This document shows positions 8,465-17,609 of a DNA stretch of 34,930 nt, in pieces (position 1 is the stretch's first letter; each line of letters opens with the position of its first letter). Made by a program: the position numbers and the translations under genes. Under the pieces are notes generated by a model that saw only the letters and a program-made list of their open reading frames with translations, searched no databases and was not told the origin of the DNA. The stretch lies in NCBI GenBank assembly GCA_029261435.1, contig JAJDBI010000112.1, positions 1 through 34,930 of the forward strand. The letters run 5' to 3'. This DNA comes from Nitrospinaceae bacterium. GTDB taxonomy: Bacteria; Nitrospinota; Nitrospinia; Nitrospinales; VA-1.

Positions 8465-9879
8465 GCCATTGCTTTCTTTTTCTGGGCCAGTCGGTTGCGT
8501 GAAAGATTAATGAGGTTGAATAGTTCTTTTCCTTCCTCAGGATAAACAGAAAGTCCCCATTGAAATTGTGCCTGTATGGAAACGCCATTTACATAAAGAG
8601 GGTTATATTCCAACAGGTGCTTCAGTTTTGATTTCAAGAGCCCCACGTCTTTTTGGTCGCGACCCATGAGTAAGATCAGAAAACAGGTTTCCGACAGGCG
8701 GAAAACAAATTTGGGAGACGGGACTACTTTCGAGAATAAGGCCATCATTTGCTTCAGGTAGGCATCGCCATTTTCTACTCCGTGGTTTTGATAGAGCTCC
8801 GCAAGATTGGTGATATGAAAAGTAAGGAAAAACACCGATTCTTCGGGCTTAAATACTTCTTCAGATAATGAATGATGATACTCCGTCAAAAACCGGTGAT
8901 TAGGAACTCCCGTGATGGGGTCCAGGTTTTTGTCATAAATCCATCGATCTTTGGTGTCAGCGCAGAACAAGGCAGAGGCAGCAGCTGATACGATCAAGGA
9001 TAACTTATCCAGATCGGCGTGGCTCACTCCATCGGGTTCAGCGGAACCGACCAGAAGGACTCCATAAAGTGTTTCGCCATGCTGAATGGGCAAGGCGGCC
9101 GCGCATTGCAGGTCTTCAGATTTTTCATCCTCAGAAAAGATGACAGCCTTTCTGCCTTCATGAATTTGCAGAAGAAGTGGCGACTTGTTTTTTGCGCAAG
9201 AACCTACCAATCCCTTGCCTGGGAATACCTGGGTTTCTGAAAGGTCATGCGCAAATCCTCTATGGCCGATGATTCGTCCTTCAGACTGGTTTTCTTCAAA
9301 CCAGGTCACAGCGATAGCAGGGCAGGGAATTAAGGATGTGGGAATCTGTGTCAACCTGTCAGCAACAGATGATCTATCCGGTGATTCGGCAAGAAACCGG
9401 CAGTATGAATTGATCTCCTGCAAAACAGGTTGTGCTGCTGATGAAGTGTCGGGCATTCTTGATTCCAGACTCCAGGCGACCTGTTGAGCGAATTCAGACA
9501 ATATTTTCTGTAGTTTGATGGAGAATTGGTATCGCTCCTTGGTGTCAATGGCGAGGACTGCTACCTGATCCGCATAAATTACTGGAAGAGCAATAAAACT
9601 TTTAAGGTCTTCATTTTTTTTGTAGATGCCGAGTATGCGAGTGTTCTGGTTAAAGTTTTCTATCAATTGTGGTTTGCGTGTTTGTGCCGCGATACCAATA
9701 GGTCCCTTTCCAATGACAATTTTTGCTCCCCTGTCTAAATTGCGACTGAGGGTGAAATGTTCACCCAGAACGAGTTTTTTTTCGTCCGGTTCCATTGTGA
9801 ACAGAGCGCAAGTATAGGCATCGGCAACGTTTCCGATCAGTTCGATGAGATGTCCCAAAATTATGTTGGATGGCGTCAT
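8461..9879 (-). CDS. GAF-domain protein with degenerate C-terminal GGDEF-like domain
   Basis: Two GAF-like halves; DPITGVPNHRFLTEY then RLSETCFLILL where GG(D/E)EF would be; ATGA overlap with mreB. Confidence 0.7.
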   Translation of the reverse strand: MTPSNIILGHLIELIGNVADAYTCALFTMEPDEKKLVLGEHFTLSRNLDRGAKIVIGKGPIGIAAQTRKPQLIENFNQNTRILGIYKKNEDLKSFIALPVIYADQVAVLAIDTKERYQFSIKLQKILSEFAQQVAWSLESRMPDTSSAAQPVLQEINSYCRFLAESPDRSSVADRLTQIPTSLIPCPAIAVTWFEENQSEGRIIGHRGFAHDLSETQVFPGKGLVGSCAKNKSPLLLQIHEGRKAVIFSEDEKSEDLQCAAALPIQHGETLYGVLLVGSAEPDGVSHADLDKLSLIVSAAASALFCADTKDRWIYDKNLDPITGVPNHRFLTEYHHSLSEEVFKPEESVFFLTFHITNLAELYQNHGVENGDAYLKQMMALFSKVVPSPKFVFRLSETCFLILLMGRDQKDVGLLKSKLKHLLEYNPLYVNGVSIQAQFQWGLSVYPEEGKELFNLINLSRNRLAQKKKAMA

Positions 9880-9895
9880 AGTTCTTGTCTGGAGT

Positions 9896-10342
9896 TTACA
9901 GGCCTCTTTTTCTGAGCATGTCTTGATAGTTTTTCACGGCTTCTTTGCTGACTGCTACGGCTGCGACTTCATATTCAGGGATGGTGCCAGGTTTTATTTC
10001 TTTGACTCGTACGGCTTGGCAGTCGATGATTTTTTTCTCTCCGGTCGAGGGCACTCTGAAAGAAACTCGTAAAATATCTCCATCAATAACGGTTCCTTTG
10101 ACAGAAAAAACCAAACCGTTGATCGACATTTCACGGATGAAAATTTTGTGAAGCTTATAAAAGAATTCTTTTTCTCGTTCTATTTCCAGGTTCCCGGAAA
10201 TTTTGACCTTGGCTCTTTGGCCTTTCCTTTTCCCCAGATCATCGTCATATTTTGATCGGATCAACTCATCCAGGTTTTTCCGAATAATAAGAAGATCTTC
10301 AGTCGGTAGGCTCTCAAGAGAAGCCATGATTTTTTCTATCAT
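9896..10342 (-). CDS. PilZ domain protein
   Basis: KRKGQRAKVKI (RxxxR-like) and REMSINGLVF (xxSxxG) motifs. Confidence 0.7.
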   Translation of the reverse strand: MIEKIMASLESLPTEDLLIIRKNLDELIRSKYDDDLGKRKGQRAKVKISGNLEIEREKEFFYKLHKIFIREMSINGLVFSVKGTVIDGDILRVSFRVPSTGEKKIIDCQAVRVKEIKPGTIPEYEVAAVAVSKEAVKNYQDMLRKRGL

Positions 10343-10512
10343 GGTGAAGCAGTCGGGGGTGATTCAGGTGAACCAGAAACGTTTGAAAAGGGCCCGAAAA
10401 TTCTATTTTCGGACTTTGAAAATCATCTTATAGTGAGGGGGGATAGCTGTCAATCATTTTAAAATCAATCTGTTCAATATTTTAAGGCAAATTTGTCGGT
10501 CACGAAAATCTC

Positions 10513-10541
10513 TTGACAGAGATGGTGCTCGTTTATATACT
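10513..10541 (+). promoter_or_regulatory. Sigma-70-type promoter for tRNA operon
   Basis: TTGACA-N17-TATACT. Confidence 0.75.
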
Positions 10542-10683
10542 CCTCTCCTCTTGTTGAAGAATTGTCACCGTTCTTATTTTTGAAGTGAGGGAAGAAACCC
10601 TCTGCGGGAAATAAGCCATATTTTTCTGGCTAGCGAAAATTATTTTGGTTCAACGAGTCTATGGCTGCTGGACTCATGCCGAT

Positions 10684-10759
10684 GGGCGGGTAGCTCAGCT
10701 GGGAGAGCACCGGCCTTACAAGCCGGGGGTCACAGGTTCGAGCCCTGTTCCGCCTACCA
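10684..10759 (+). tRNA. tRNA-Val (anticodon TAC)
   Basis: GGGCGGG TA GCTC...; anticodon loop CTTACAA; GGTTCGAGCC T-arm; encoded CCA. Confidence 0.95.
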
Positions 10760-10776
10760 TTTAGCAAAACGACCGC

Positions 10777-10853
<77 letters not shown>

Positions 10854-10860
10854 TTTTTTT

Positions 10861-10900
10861 CAGGACCAGATCTCATTGAGCTGGTCCTGTTGTCGTTTTT
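10861..10900 (+). terminator. Rho-independent terminator of tRNA operon
   Basis: CAGGACCAG-N11-CTGGTCCTG followed by TTGTCGTTTTT. Confidence 0.75.
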
Positions 10901-10902
10901 GA

Positions 10903-11676
10903 TCAGGAAATGACATTCAGAAGGTTGCCGGTGGTGATGCTGGAGGGATTAAACCGGTTCTCCACTCGTTTGGCAAAAGGATTGTCCTGACTGGTGTCGT
11001 TGCTGCTTTCCAAATTGGATTCGGATTCCTTGTTTCCTTCCACTGATGATGAAGATTTTTCGGTGGCTTCCTCTTTTTCTTCAGCTTTTTCTGCTTTTAC
11101 CTGCTGTCTCGCCTGAGCTTCCAATTGCGCCGCCTGTGCGGCTACTTGCCGGTCTTGAGCGGAAGGGTCGCTGGGGGCCAGAGCGGCTCGTTTAATTGTC
11201 TGTGCCTTGCGGACCGTTGCTTCAGGGTCGCCGGGAACAGGCGACGAGTCGATGGAAACTTCTCCTCCAACGGCATATTGCTGTCCATCAGGACCGGTTT
11301 GAAACTCGTACGTCGGGGCACCGTTGGCATAGGGCCCGGCGGCGGCAAGGTGGGCTTGTTCATGAGCCCTCACTTCTGCGTCCCGCGCTCGGAGTTCTTT
11401 CAATAACTGACGTTCTTCGTCCGACAACTCTAATTCAGATTTGGGACCGGTTTGTTGGGAAGTGCCTTCTTCTTCATCAGCCAATTCTTCGGCCTCGAGC
11501 AGGGCGCTGTGAGACAAGGATGCGCTGGAGAGACTGACTCGATCTCCCTCGATATCTTTTTTTAGCGCGTCTTCAAGTCGCTGCTCCTCTTCGCAATCGT
11601 CGCACTCGCCGGTATTTCCTGCAAATCGCAGTTGTGGACGCGCTTGAATTATTTGAACTTCCATGGTCATTACCAA
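10903..11676 (-). CDS. SprA-related / putative metalloprotease CJM1_0395 family protein
   Basis: LRARDAEVRAHEQAHLAAAGPYANGAPTYEFQTGPDGQQYAVGGEVSIDSSPVPGDPEATVRKAQTIKRAALAPSDPSAQDRQVAAQA. Confidence 0.85.
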   Translation of the reverse strand: MVMTMEVQIIQARPQLRFAGNTGECDDCEEEQRLEDALKKDIEGDRVSLSSASLSHSALLEAEELADEEEGTSQQTGPKSELELSDEERQLLKELRARDAEVRAHEQAHLAAAGPYANGAPTYEFQTGPDGQQYAVGGEVSIDSSPVPGDPEATVRKAQTIKRAALAPSDPSAQDRQVAAQAAQLEAQARQQVKAEKAEEKEEATEKSSSSVEGNKESESNLESSNDTSQDNPFAKRVENRFNPSSITTGNLLNVIS

Positions 11677-11778
11677 TTATAGAAACAGTTGTCCGTAGTG
11701 GTGATATCGGTAAAAAAACTTAAAACTTTAGCTCGACTATGAAAAAATTGGCTGTTTTCTGAAAGTTAGAGTCTAGAG

Positions 11779-11807
11779 TTGACATGCGTTATGCTTAATG
11801 GTATATA
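11779..11807 (+). promoter_or_regulatory. Sigma-70-type promoter of modABC
   Basis: TTGACA-N17-TATATA. Confidence 0.75.
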
Positions 11808-11810
11808 GCG
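11787..11810 (+). promoter_or_regulatory. ModE-like operator, copy 1
   Basis: CGTTAT-N12-ATAGCG; reverse complement CGCTATATA-N6-AGCATAACG resembles the ModE box; overlaps the -10. Confidence 0.65.
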
Positions 11811-11817
11811 ATGTATG

Positions 11818-11841
11818 CGTTATGTATTTGTAGATATAGCG
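11818..11841 (+). promoter_or_regulatory. ModE-like operator, copy 2
   Basis: CGTTAT-N12-ATAGCG, identical half-sites and spacing, 31 bp downstream of copy 1, abutting ATG at 11842. Confidence 0.6.
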
Positions 11842-12600
11842 ATGGCTCTAAAGAAAGGCCTGGGTGTGTGGGTAATCGCCTGGATTCTGGCTCTGCCGCA
11901 GGTGGGTTGGTCAGGGGAGGTGCATGTCGCAGTCGCATCCAATTTTTTGAGTCCGCTCAAAGAAATTGCCGCACGCTATGAGCAGGATACGGGAAACAGG
12001 CTGATCCTGATTTCCGGGTCGACGGGCAAGCTATACGCTCAGGCTCGCCATGGTGCTCCCTTTGATGTTTTGTTGGCAGCGGACTCGAAAAGACCGGCTC
12101 TGTTAGAGCGGGAGGGGGTGGGCATAATTGGTACCCGGTTCACCTATGCTGTAGGAGCTCTTGTTTTATGGGGCTTGGAATCGGGAAGGGTGCAGGAATC
12201 TTTAGCTCGAATGAGCAAAGGCAAATTGGCAATAGCCAATCCTAAAACTGCCCCTTATGGCAGGGCGGCACAACAGACTTTAAAAAATTTGGGTTTATGG
12301 AAAAAACTGCAACTGTTTCTGGTGCAGGGGGAAAACATTGCTCAGACCTTGCAATTTGTAGCGACCGGAAATGCAACGCTCGGTTTTGTGGCCAAGTCTC
12401 AGATGAAAGACCCACGTTTCAAATTTAAAGGAAGTCGTTGGGAGGTTCCGGTTGATATGCATGAACCAATTTTACAGCAGGCCATTTTGCTAAAGCCGGG
12501 ACTGGCTAATTCTTCTGCAAAACAGTTTCTAAAATATTTGGATGGCACGGTTGCAAAAAAAATAATGCGGTCTTATGGTTTTCGCTTTTTGGAGGAATGA
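11842..12600 (+). CDS. modA: Molybdate ABC transporter substrate-binding protein
   Basis: VHVAVASNFLSPLKEIAARYEQDTGNRLILISGSTGKLYAQARHGAPFDVLLAADSKRP; start 11842 or 11815. Confidence 0.95.
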   Translation: MALKKGLGVWVIAWILALPQVGWSGEVHVAVASNFLSPLKEIAARYEQDTGNRLILISGSTGKLYAQARHGAPFDVLLAADSKRPALLEREGVGIIGTRFTYAVGALVLWGLESGRVQESLARMSKGKLAIANPKTAPYGRAAQQTLKNLGLWKKLQLFLVQGENIAQTLQFVATGNATLGFVAKSQMKDPRFKFKGSRWEVPVDMHEPILQQAILLKPGLANSSAKQFLKYLDGTVAKKIMRSYGFRFLEE

Positions 12601-12604
12601 AGAA

Positions 12605-13288
12605 ATGGATTTTCCTTTGATGGATATAGAACCCATTTGGCTCTCTCTGCAATTAGCAGGAGTGACAGTGGTGATTCTTTTAGCTCTGGGCACTCCTATA
12701 GCCTGGTGGTTGGCGCAGACTCAATCCCGATCCCGGGTGGTGGTGGAAGCTTTGGTTGCCCTGCCGTTAGTTTTGCCGCCTACAGTATTAGGATTTTATC
12801 TGTTGATCCTGTTAGGCCCGCATGGCTGGGTGGGTGGTCCGGTTCAGGCTTTAACGGGTTCTGCGCTCTCATTTTCCTTTGCGGGCTTGGTGCTTGCTTC
12901 GACTTTATACTCGCTGCCGTTTGTGGTGCAACCCCTTCACAGTGCTTTTGAATCTATCGGGAAAAATCCTATGGAGACCGCACAGTCTTTGGGAGCATCT
13001 CGATTAGATGCTTTTTTCTCCGTCATCACTCCGCTGGCACGCCGAGGTTATTTAACTGCAATGGTGTTAGGATTCGCCCACACCCTTGGTGAGTTTGGCG
13101 TGGTATTGATGGTGGGTGGCAATATTCCAGGGAAGACAAAAGTGATTTCCATAGAAATTTATGACCGGGTTGAAGTTCTTGAATACGCTCAGGCGCATAT
13201 TCTTTCTGCGGGTCTTTTAATATTTTCTTTTCTGGTTTTGGTGATGGTTTACTCCGTTAACCGGAGACTGCCGATGCAGGTGACTTGA
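12605..13288 (+). CDS. modB: Molybdate ABC transporter permease
   Basis: LPLVLPPTVLGFYLLILLG, AFESIGKNPMETAQSLGAS, GFAHTLGEFGVVLMVGGNIPGKTKVISIEIYD. Confidence 0.95.
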   Translation: MDFPLMDIEPIWLSLQLAGVTVVILLALGTPIAWWLAQTQSRSRVVVEALVALPLVLPPTVLGFYLLILLGPHGWVGGPVQALTGSALSFSFAGLVLASTLYSLPFVVQPLHSAFESIGKNPMETAQSLGASRLDAFFSVITPLARRGYLTAMVLGFAHTLGEFGVVLMVGGNIPGKTKVISIEIYDRVEVLEYAQAHILSAGLLIFSFLVLVMVYSVNRRLPMQVT

Positions 13289-14382
13289 TGGACTTATTAG
13301 AAGCAAAGTTTAAAATGAACTATCCAGAATTCAATCTGGATGTGGAGCTGAACCTTCCTGCCAAAGGCGTTACTGTGGTGTTCGGTCCTTCGGGTTCGGG
13401 AAAGACCACTTTGTTGCGGTGCCTGTCGGGTCTGGAAAAAGCTCCTTCAGGGTATCTGAAAATAGCCGGTCAGGTCTGGCAGGACGATGGAATTTTTATT
13501 CCTATACAAGAGCGAAAGATTGGTTTGGTGTTTCAGGAGTCGAGGCTGTTCCCGCATTTGAGTATTCAGGATAATCTGCTTTACGGTTATCAACGAACCC
13601 AGCCTGCGGAGAGAAATCTCCAGTTGGATGAAGTGGTGCAGGTGTTGAACCTTGAAGCTTTGTTAAAACGCCGTCCTGAAAAATTATCGGGAGGGGAACG
13701 GCAACGGGTGGCGATTGGTCGTGCTTTGCTCACCAGCCCTAAATTATTGCTCATGGATGAACCGTTGGCCTCGCTGGATATGAAACTCAAGGCTGAGATC
13801 ATTCCTTTCATTAAAAGAATAGAAAATGAGTTCAAAACGCCAATCGTATATGTCACGCATTCGATGAATGAGGTGCTTCAGCTTGTTGATACGATCGTGA
13901 TTTTAAAGTCCGGGAAAGTGGAGAACATAGGGTCCGTGGAAGAAGTGTTCTCGGATGTCGGATTACGGGAAGCCGTGGGTGATGAACAGTTGGGAGCAGT
14001 GCTTGAAACATCGGTCTCGGAACATGATGAAGAATATGGACTTACCAGATTGGATTTTATGGGGCAGGTTTTGAATGTTCCCAGACAAAATATTCCTGTG
14101 GGTCAAAGCTTGAGGGTGCATATCCATTCTAAAGACGTAAGTCTATCAACCGCGCCACCAGCAGGAGCTACCAGCGTGTTGAATATTTTAAGAGCAAAAG
14201 TCGACAAGGTGGGTGTTCTTGATCCGAAAGGATATTCCGTCGACATTGAGTTGGATGCCGGGCGTCCGATTCTGGCAACGATCACGAGAAAATCTCTGGC
14301 TAATTTAAACCTGCAACCGGGCCAACCAATTTATGCCCACATCAAAGCTATCAAGATGGTTCATGATCTGGAGGATCTGTAA
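13288..14382 (+). CDS. modC: Molybdate ABC transporter ATP-binding protein
   Basis: Walker [12 protein letters not shown], signature LSGGERQRVAIGRAL, Walker B LLLMDEP, C-terminal TOBE-like region. Confidence 0.95.
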   Translation: MDLLEAKFKMNYPEFNLDVELNLPAKGVTVVFGPSGSGKTTLLRCLSGLEKAPSGYLKIAGQVWQDDGIFIPIQERKIGLVFQESRLFPHLSIQDNLLYGYQRTQPAERNLQLDEVVQVLNLEALLKRRPEKLSGGERQRVAIGRALLTSPKLLLMDEPLASLDMKLKAEIIPFIKRIENEFKTPIVYVTHSMNEVLQLVDTIVILKSGKVENIGSVEEVFSDVGLREAVGDEQLGAVLETSVSEHDEEYGLTRLDFMGQVLNVPRQNIPVGQSLRVHIHSKDVSLSTAPPAGATSVLNILRAKVDKVGVLDPKGYSVDIELDAGRPILATITRKSLANLNLQPGQPIYAHIKAIKMVHDLEDL

Positions 14383-14390
14383 GTCCGCTC

Positions 14391-14858
14391 TTAGTTGCCT
14401 CTGCTTTCTGCCTTAAACCGGGAGCGTATTTCTTCCAGTCGGCTGCGGTTTTTTCCAAAGTCCCAATAACCCGAACGAGAACTTGAGTGAATATGGATGG
14501 TTTTTTCTTTTTCATCCAAAAAAAACTGTATGTCATCGATAAAGCCAAAAAGGGAAGATGAAATCTCAGCATGAATAAAATTTTCCTCCTCCACTACAAT
14601 CCTGGTTTCTGGGGTTGAATGGAGGATGGCAAGAATCGTTTTTTTTGCTTCTCTTTTTGTGGCGGTATAAGTGAAGGGTTTTATGTGATGTGCAGAGTCT
14701 TGAGCTTGACTGGAGACACAATTGGGGGAGTCAGGACAAGTCTTTAGTTTAAGAGAGGAAGAACTTCCATAAACTTGGCTCGCCTGAAGAAGTAAGAACG
14801 TTAGCGGCAACGTCCATAAGCAGACAGCAGAAAATATACTTCGGATGGGTTGGTTCAT
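14391..14858 (-). CDS. DUF1499 domain-containing protein
   Basis: LKTCPDSPNCVSSQAQDSAHHIKPFTY...EISSSLFGFIDDIQFFLDEKEKTIHIHSSSRSGYWDFGKNRSRLEEIRSRF. Confidence 0.85.
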   Translation of the reverse strand: MNQPIRSIFSAVCLWTLPLTFLLLQASQVYGSSSSLKLKTCPDSPNCVSSQAQDSAHHIKPFTYTATKREAKKTILAILHSTPETRIVVEEENFIHAEISSSLFGFIDDIQFFLDEKEKTIHIHSSSRSGYWDFGKNRSRLEEIRSRFKAESRGN

Positions 14859-14944
14859 GGTTAATACAGTTCTTAAAGATTCATGCAGGCAGTTCCTTTG
14901 TTTGCTGGTGACGTGAGCTACAAAGAAACTGCCATGCGATAGGG

Positions 14945-16744
14945 TTATAACGTTTTCAAGTACTCGATGATAGCGAGACGTTCTTCTGGAGCGAGCTTAG
15001 GGCCAATAATGCCGTTGCCCCTACCTCCGTCATTGAATTCATGACCGGAGTTGGAACTCCCTTTAATGGAAGTGTCCAGCTCAAAGCCTCCAGAAAAGGA
15101 GCCGGTATTGAAGCCCACGTGTACCGGATCAAACTCTTTACTTCCAAGGAAAAAAGTTTTAGATCTCTCGTAAACAGGAGAAAGTAATTCGTAAAGGTTG
15201 GGAACCGACCCGTTGTGAAGAAACGGGGCTGTTGCCCAAACACCATTTAGAGGCCGGGCTTTGTAACCCCAGGGGGCTTGAATCAAGTTCTTGCGGTACC
15301 CGTTCATCCGATCCCGTTCCTCGGGAGGAATATTGTTAGCGTCGTACCAATAATTGTTCACATTTTCGACCACTTTTCCCAGAGCCGGGCCCATGTGCGT
15401 TCCTTCAGTTATTGGAATCCATTTATTAGTTTTTTCCAGGACCCCTGCATTTTTAACCACTCGCGTGTTGAAATTATCAAGAAGTGTGCGATCGGTTCCT
15501 ACTTGATCAATTTCAATGACATTTAGGTGCAGCAACCAAGGCCCAAACTTTTTGGTCCAGTATTTTGGATCACCACTTTCGAGATCTTTTTTCAACTCGG
15601 CCATGGGTGGAAGGTGACACCCCTGGCAATGCATGTCATACAAATTCTTGCCCTGTTCAGCTTTGGATTGATTGATTTGACCCAGTGTTTCTACGGGCCA
15701 TTTTGGAGACATGAGCCCATTGCTAAAAGGTTTTTCCCCGGCCAGCCATTGCTCGATATGAAAAAGATTGCGAACTTGGACGGTTGATTTATAGAGGTCT
15801 TGTTCTTTTCTCAAGTTGACAGGAGCCTGCACACCAAGAGCCTCTCCAGCATTACGAATCATGGGTTGGTGAATGGAAGCATTGTATTGCACCCAGTCGA
15901 ACCAGGATGAATCCCAGATATGCGGATAGTTAACCGGTGCATCCACTGGAGAAAGGTTTGCTGTGTTTATGGGGCCGGGGGGATTGGTGTTATTCATGCT
16001 CCAGCCGAAAACCTGGTTGAGAATACGACCCAACGCATCGGTACGAGCAAACCCTCCTTCCACCACCTCCAGTTCCAGTTTGTCATTAACTTCTGCTTGC
16101 TTGACTCCCGCATCGATTAGATTTTTAAAACTTGTTTTGAGTTTCTTGGCTGTCTCCTTGGAATAGGCAGTTTTTAAAACCCTTTTGGCAAAACGATCAA
16201 ACCTGCCCGGTACATAATAGGTATACGCCACTGAAAGCCCAACGGCTTTTTGAAAATCCGCGAGGTGGGTCATGGCGGGTCCACCTTCAATACGAATACC
16301 GATGGTTTTTCCATTTTTCTTAATGTGAAGCTCGGCTGTGTGGCAGGCCGCGCAAGTCAGGCCAAGCATAGGCATTTTTGCGCCACTAATAGGATCTGTG
16401 AAATCGGGGTCGAGGGCAAACCCTATGGGTAGATTATTGGGATTCAGCTTTGAGTCATAATTGGTATCGGGAATGAATCCGATTCTTGCTAAATAATCAC
16501 CATGACTGAGTAACTCGGGATCGCTGAAAAAAGTTAAGGTGGGTTGTTCAAGAGACACAAACCAGTCATAAGGAAGAACCCGCGTTCCTTGTGGGGTGTA
16601 ATAAAACTTCTGCCGTATTTCTGTCGACCAGTTCTGGTCCAGAAACTGATTCTCATCGACCTTTTGTAATTCGGGTAATGTTGACATGCAACCCGTTATG
16701 GAAAATAGAATATACAAAGCGGCCCAATGCCTGAAGCTTTTCAT
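14945..16744 (-). CDS. Diheme cytochrome c lipoprotein, RoxA/MauG-like
   Basis: Lipobox ITGC; CAACH and CQGCH heme motifs; GIRIEGGPAMTHL; LNGVWATAPFLHNGSVPNLYELL. Confidence 0.8.
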   Translation of the reverse strand: MKSFRHWAALYILFSITGCMSTLPELQKVDENQFLDQNWSTEIRQKFYYTPQGTRVLPYDWFVSLEQPTLTFFSDPELLSHGDYLARIGFIPDTNYDSKLNPNNLPIGFALDPDFTDPISGAKMPMLGLTCAACHTAELHIKKNGKTIGIRIEGGPAMTHLADFQKAVGLSVAYTYYVPGRFDRFAKRVLKTAYSKETAKKLKTSFKNLIDAGVKQAEVNDKLELEVVEGGFARTDALGRILNQVFGWSMNNTNPPGPINTANLSPVDAPVNYPHIWDSSWFDWVQYNASIHQPMIRNAGEALGVQAPVNLRKEQDLYKSTVQVRNLFHIEQWLAGEKPFSNGLMSPKWPVETLGQINQSKAEQGKNLYDMHCQGCHLPPMAELKKDLESGDPKYWTKKFGPWLLHLNVIEIDQVGTDRTLLDNFNTRVVKNAGVLEKTNKWIPITEGTHMGPALGKVVENVNNYWYDANNIPPEERDRMNGYRKNLIQAPWGYKARPLNGVWATAPFLHNGSVPNLYELLSPVYERSKTFFLGSKEFDPVHVGFNTGSFSGGFELDTSIKGSSNSGHEFNDGGRGNGIIGPKLAPEERLAIIEYLKTL

Positions 16745-17023
16745 GTTCTTTGTCCTCTCTTAGAATATCTAAATTGGAGTGGGTTGTTTTTTCGTAAACC
16801 GAAAAAATATTATACCCGAAAGGTTTGACTTTGGAAGGGGTTTGCGGGGGATAAACAAGTTTTTGTTTGGTTAGTGATTTGTTTTCATGTGTTTATGTGT
16901 TTTCTTGTTGTGTCTTCAAGTCCAGTTCTTGATGTGTATATTTTTGGTTATTGGAACATGCTCTTTTTATTTTTGGAGTTCCAAATTTTGGGGAGGTAGA
17001 TAGATTTTTTTTTAGCCAACCCA

Positions 17024-17566
17024 TTAATTCAAACTCCTCACGGCACGGACGCCGCCATGTTGACAGTTGCTTAGGTTGCGCCAAAAAGCACGCCCGGTTA
17101 CAAAATAAGCCGTGCGGGCACAACAATCTGCAAGATCATTTTCATCAAACTCTGCGGCCCAGTACCAATAGGCCGCTCCATCGGCAAAGAGTTCCGACAG
17201 GGCTAGAGGTTCTTCCGGATTGTGGTCCCAGGCCATGTTGTTTTCTTTTGTATCGTCATAAATCATTCCATATTCGATGGCCTTGGGAAGCCTCCAGTCT
17301 TTATACCCGCCTGTTTCAAGGTTCCCGACATATTCCCTGGCCTGATACCAGTTCAAACACTTTCCTAGATCGGCATAGCTGTCTTTTTGGGTCCACATCA
17401 AATGAGTCTTGGTTTCGGTCAATGTTCCATCGCCATTATCGACCAGATGGACCCGGGACTTTGGCGGCGGTGGAGGTACCCAGGGGGGTGCCTCGTAAGG
17501 TTCGGCCCAGGCTGACATGGTATTCAGCAAGAACAAGACGATGACTGTGGTGCTTTTGTAAATCAT
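17024..17566 (-). CDS. DUF1566 (Lcl C-terminal) domain exported protein
   Basis: DNGDGTLTETKTHLMWTQ...LNWYQAREYVGNLETGGYKDWRLPKAIE...GGVRAVRS; ATG at 17566 preferred. Confidence 0.8.
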   Translation of the reverse strand: MIYKSTTVIVLFLLNTMSAWAEPYEAPPWVPPPPPKSRVHLVDNGDGTLTETKTHLMWTQKDSYADLGKCLNWYQAREYVGNLETGGYKDWRLPKAIEYGMIYDDTKENNMAWDHNPEEPLALSELFADGAAYWYWAAEFDENDLADCCARTAYFVTGRAFWRNLSNCQHGGVRAVRSLN

Positions 17567-17609
17567 TATTAGTTCCTCCGTCTTTTTTTTGCCACTGGTC
17601 GTTGACCGG

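Noticed and set aside
7607-8545. 312-aa + strand ORF opposite mreB
   Set aside because: Antisense shadow of a strongly conserved mreB; composition (His/Gly/Asp/Asn rich) is typical of mirror frames.
14936-14951. CGATAGGGTTATAACG resembling a ModE half-site pair
   Set aside because: Spacing differs from the two modA operators and it covers the stop codon of the diheme gene; likely coincidence.
16951-17544. 197-aa + strand ORF opposite the DUF1566 gene
   Set aside because: The opposite strand has recognisable DUF1566 motifs; this frame shows low-complexity Arg/His/Ser composition and no motif.
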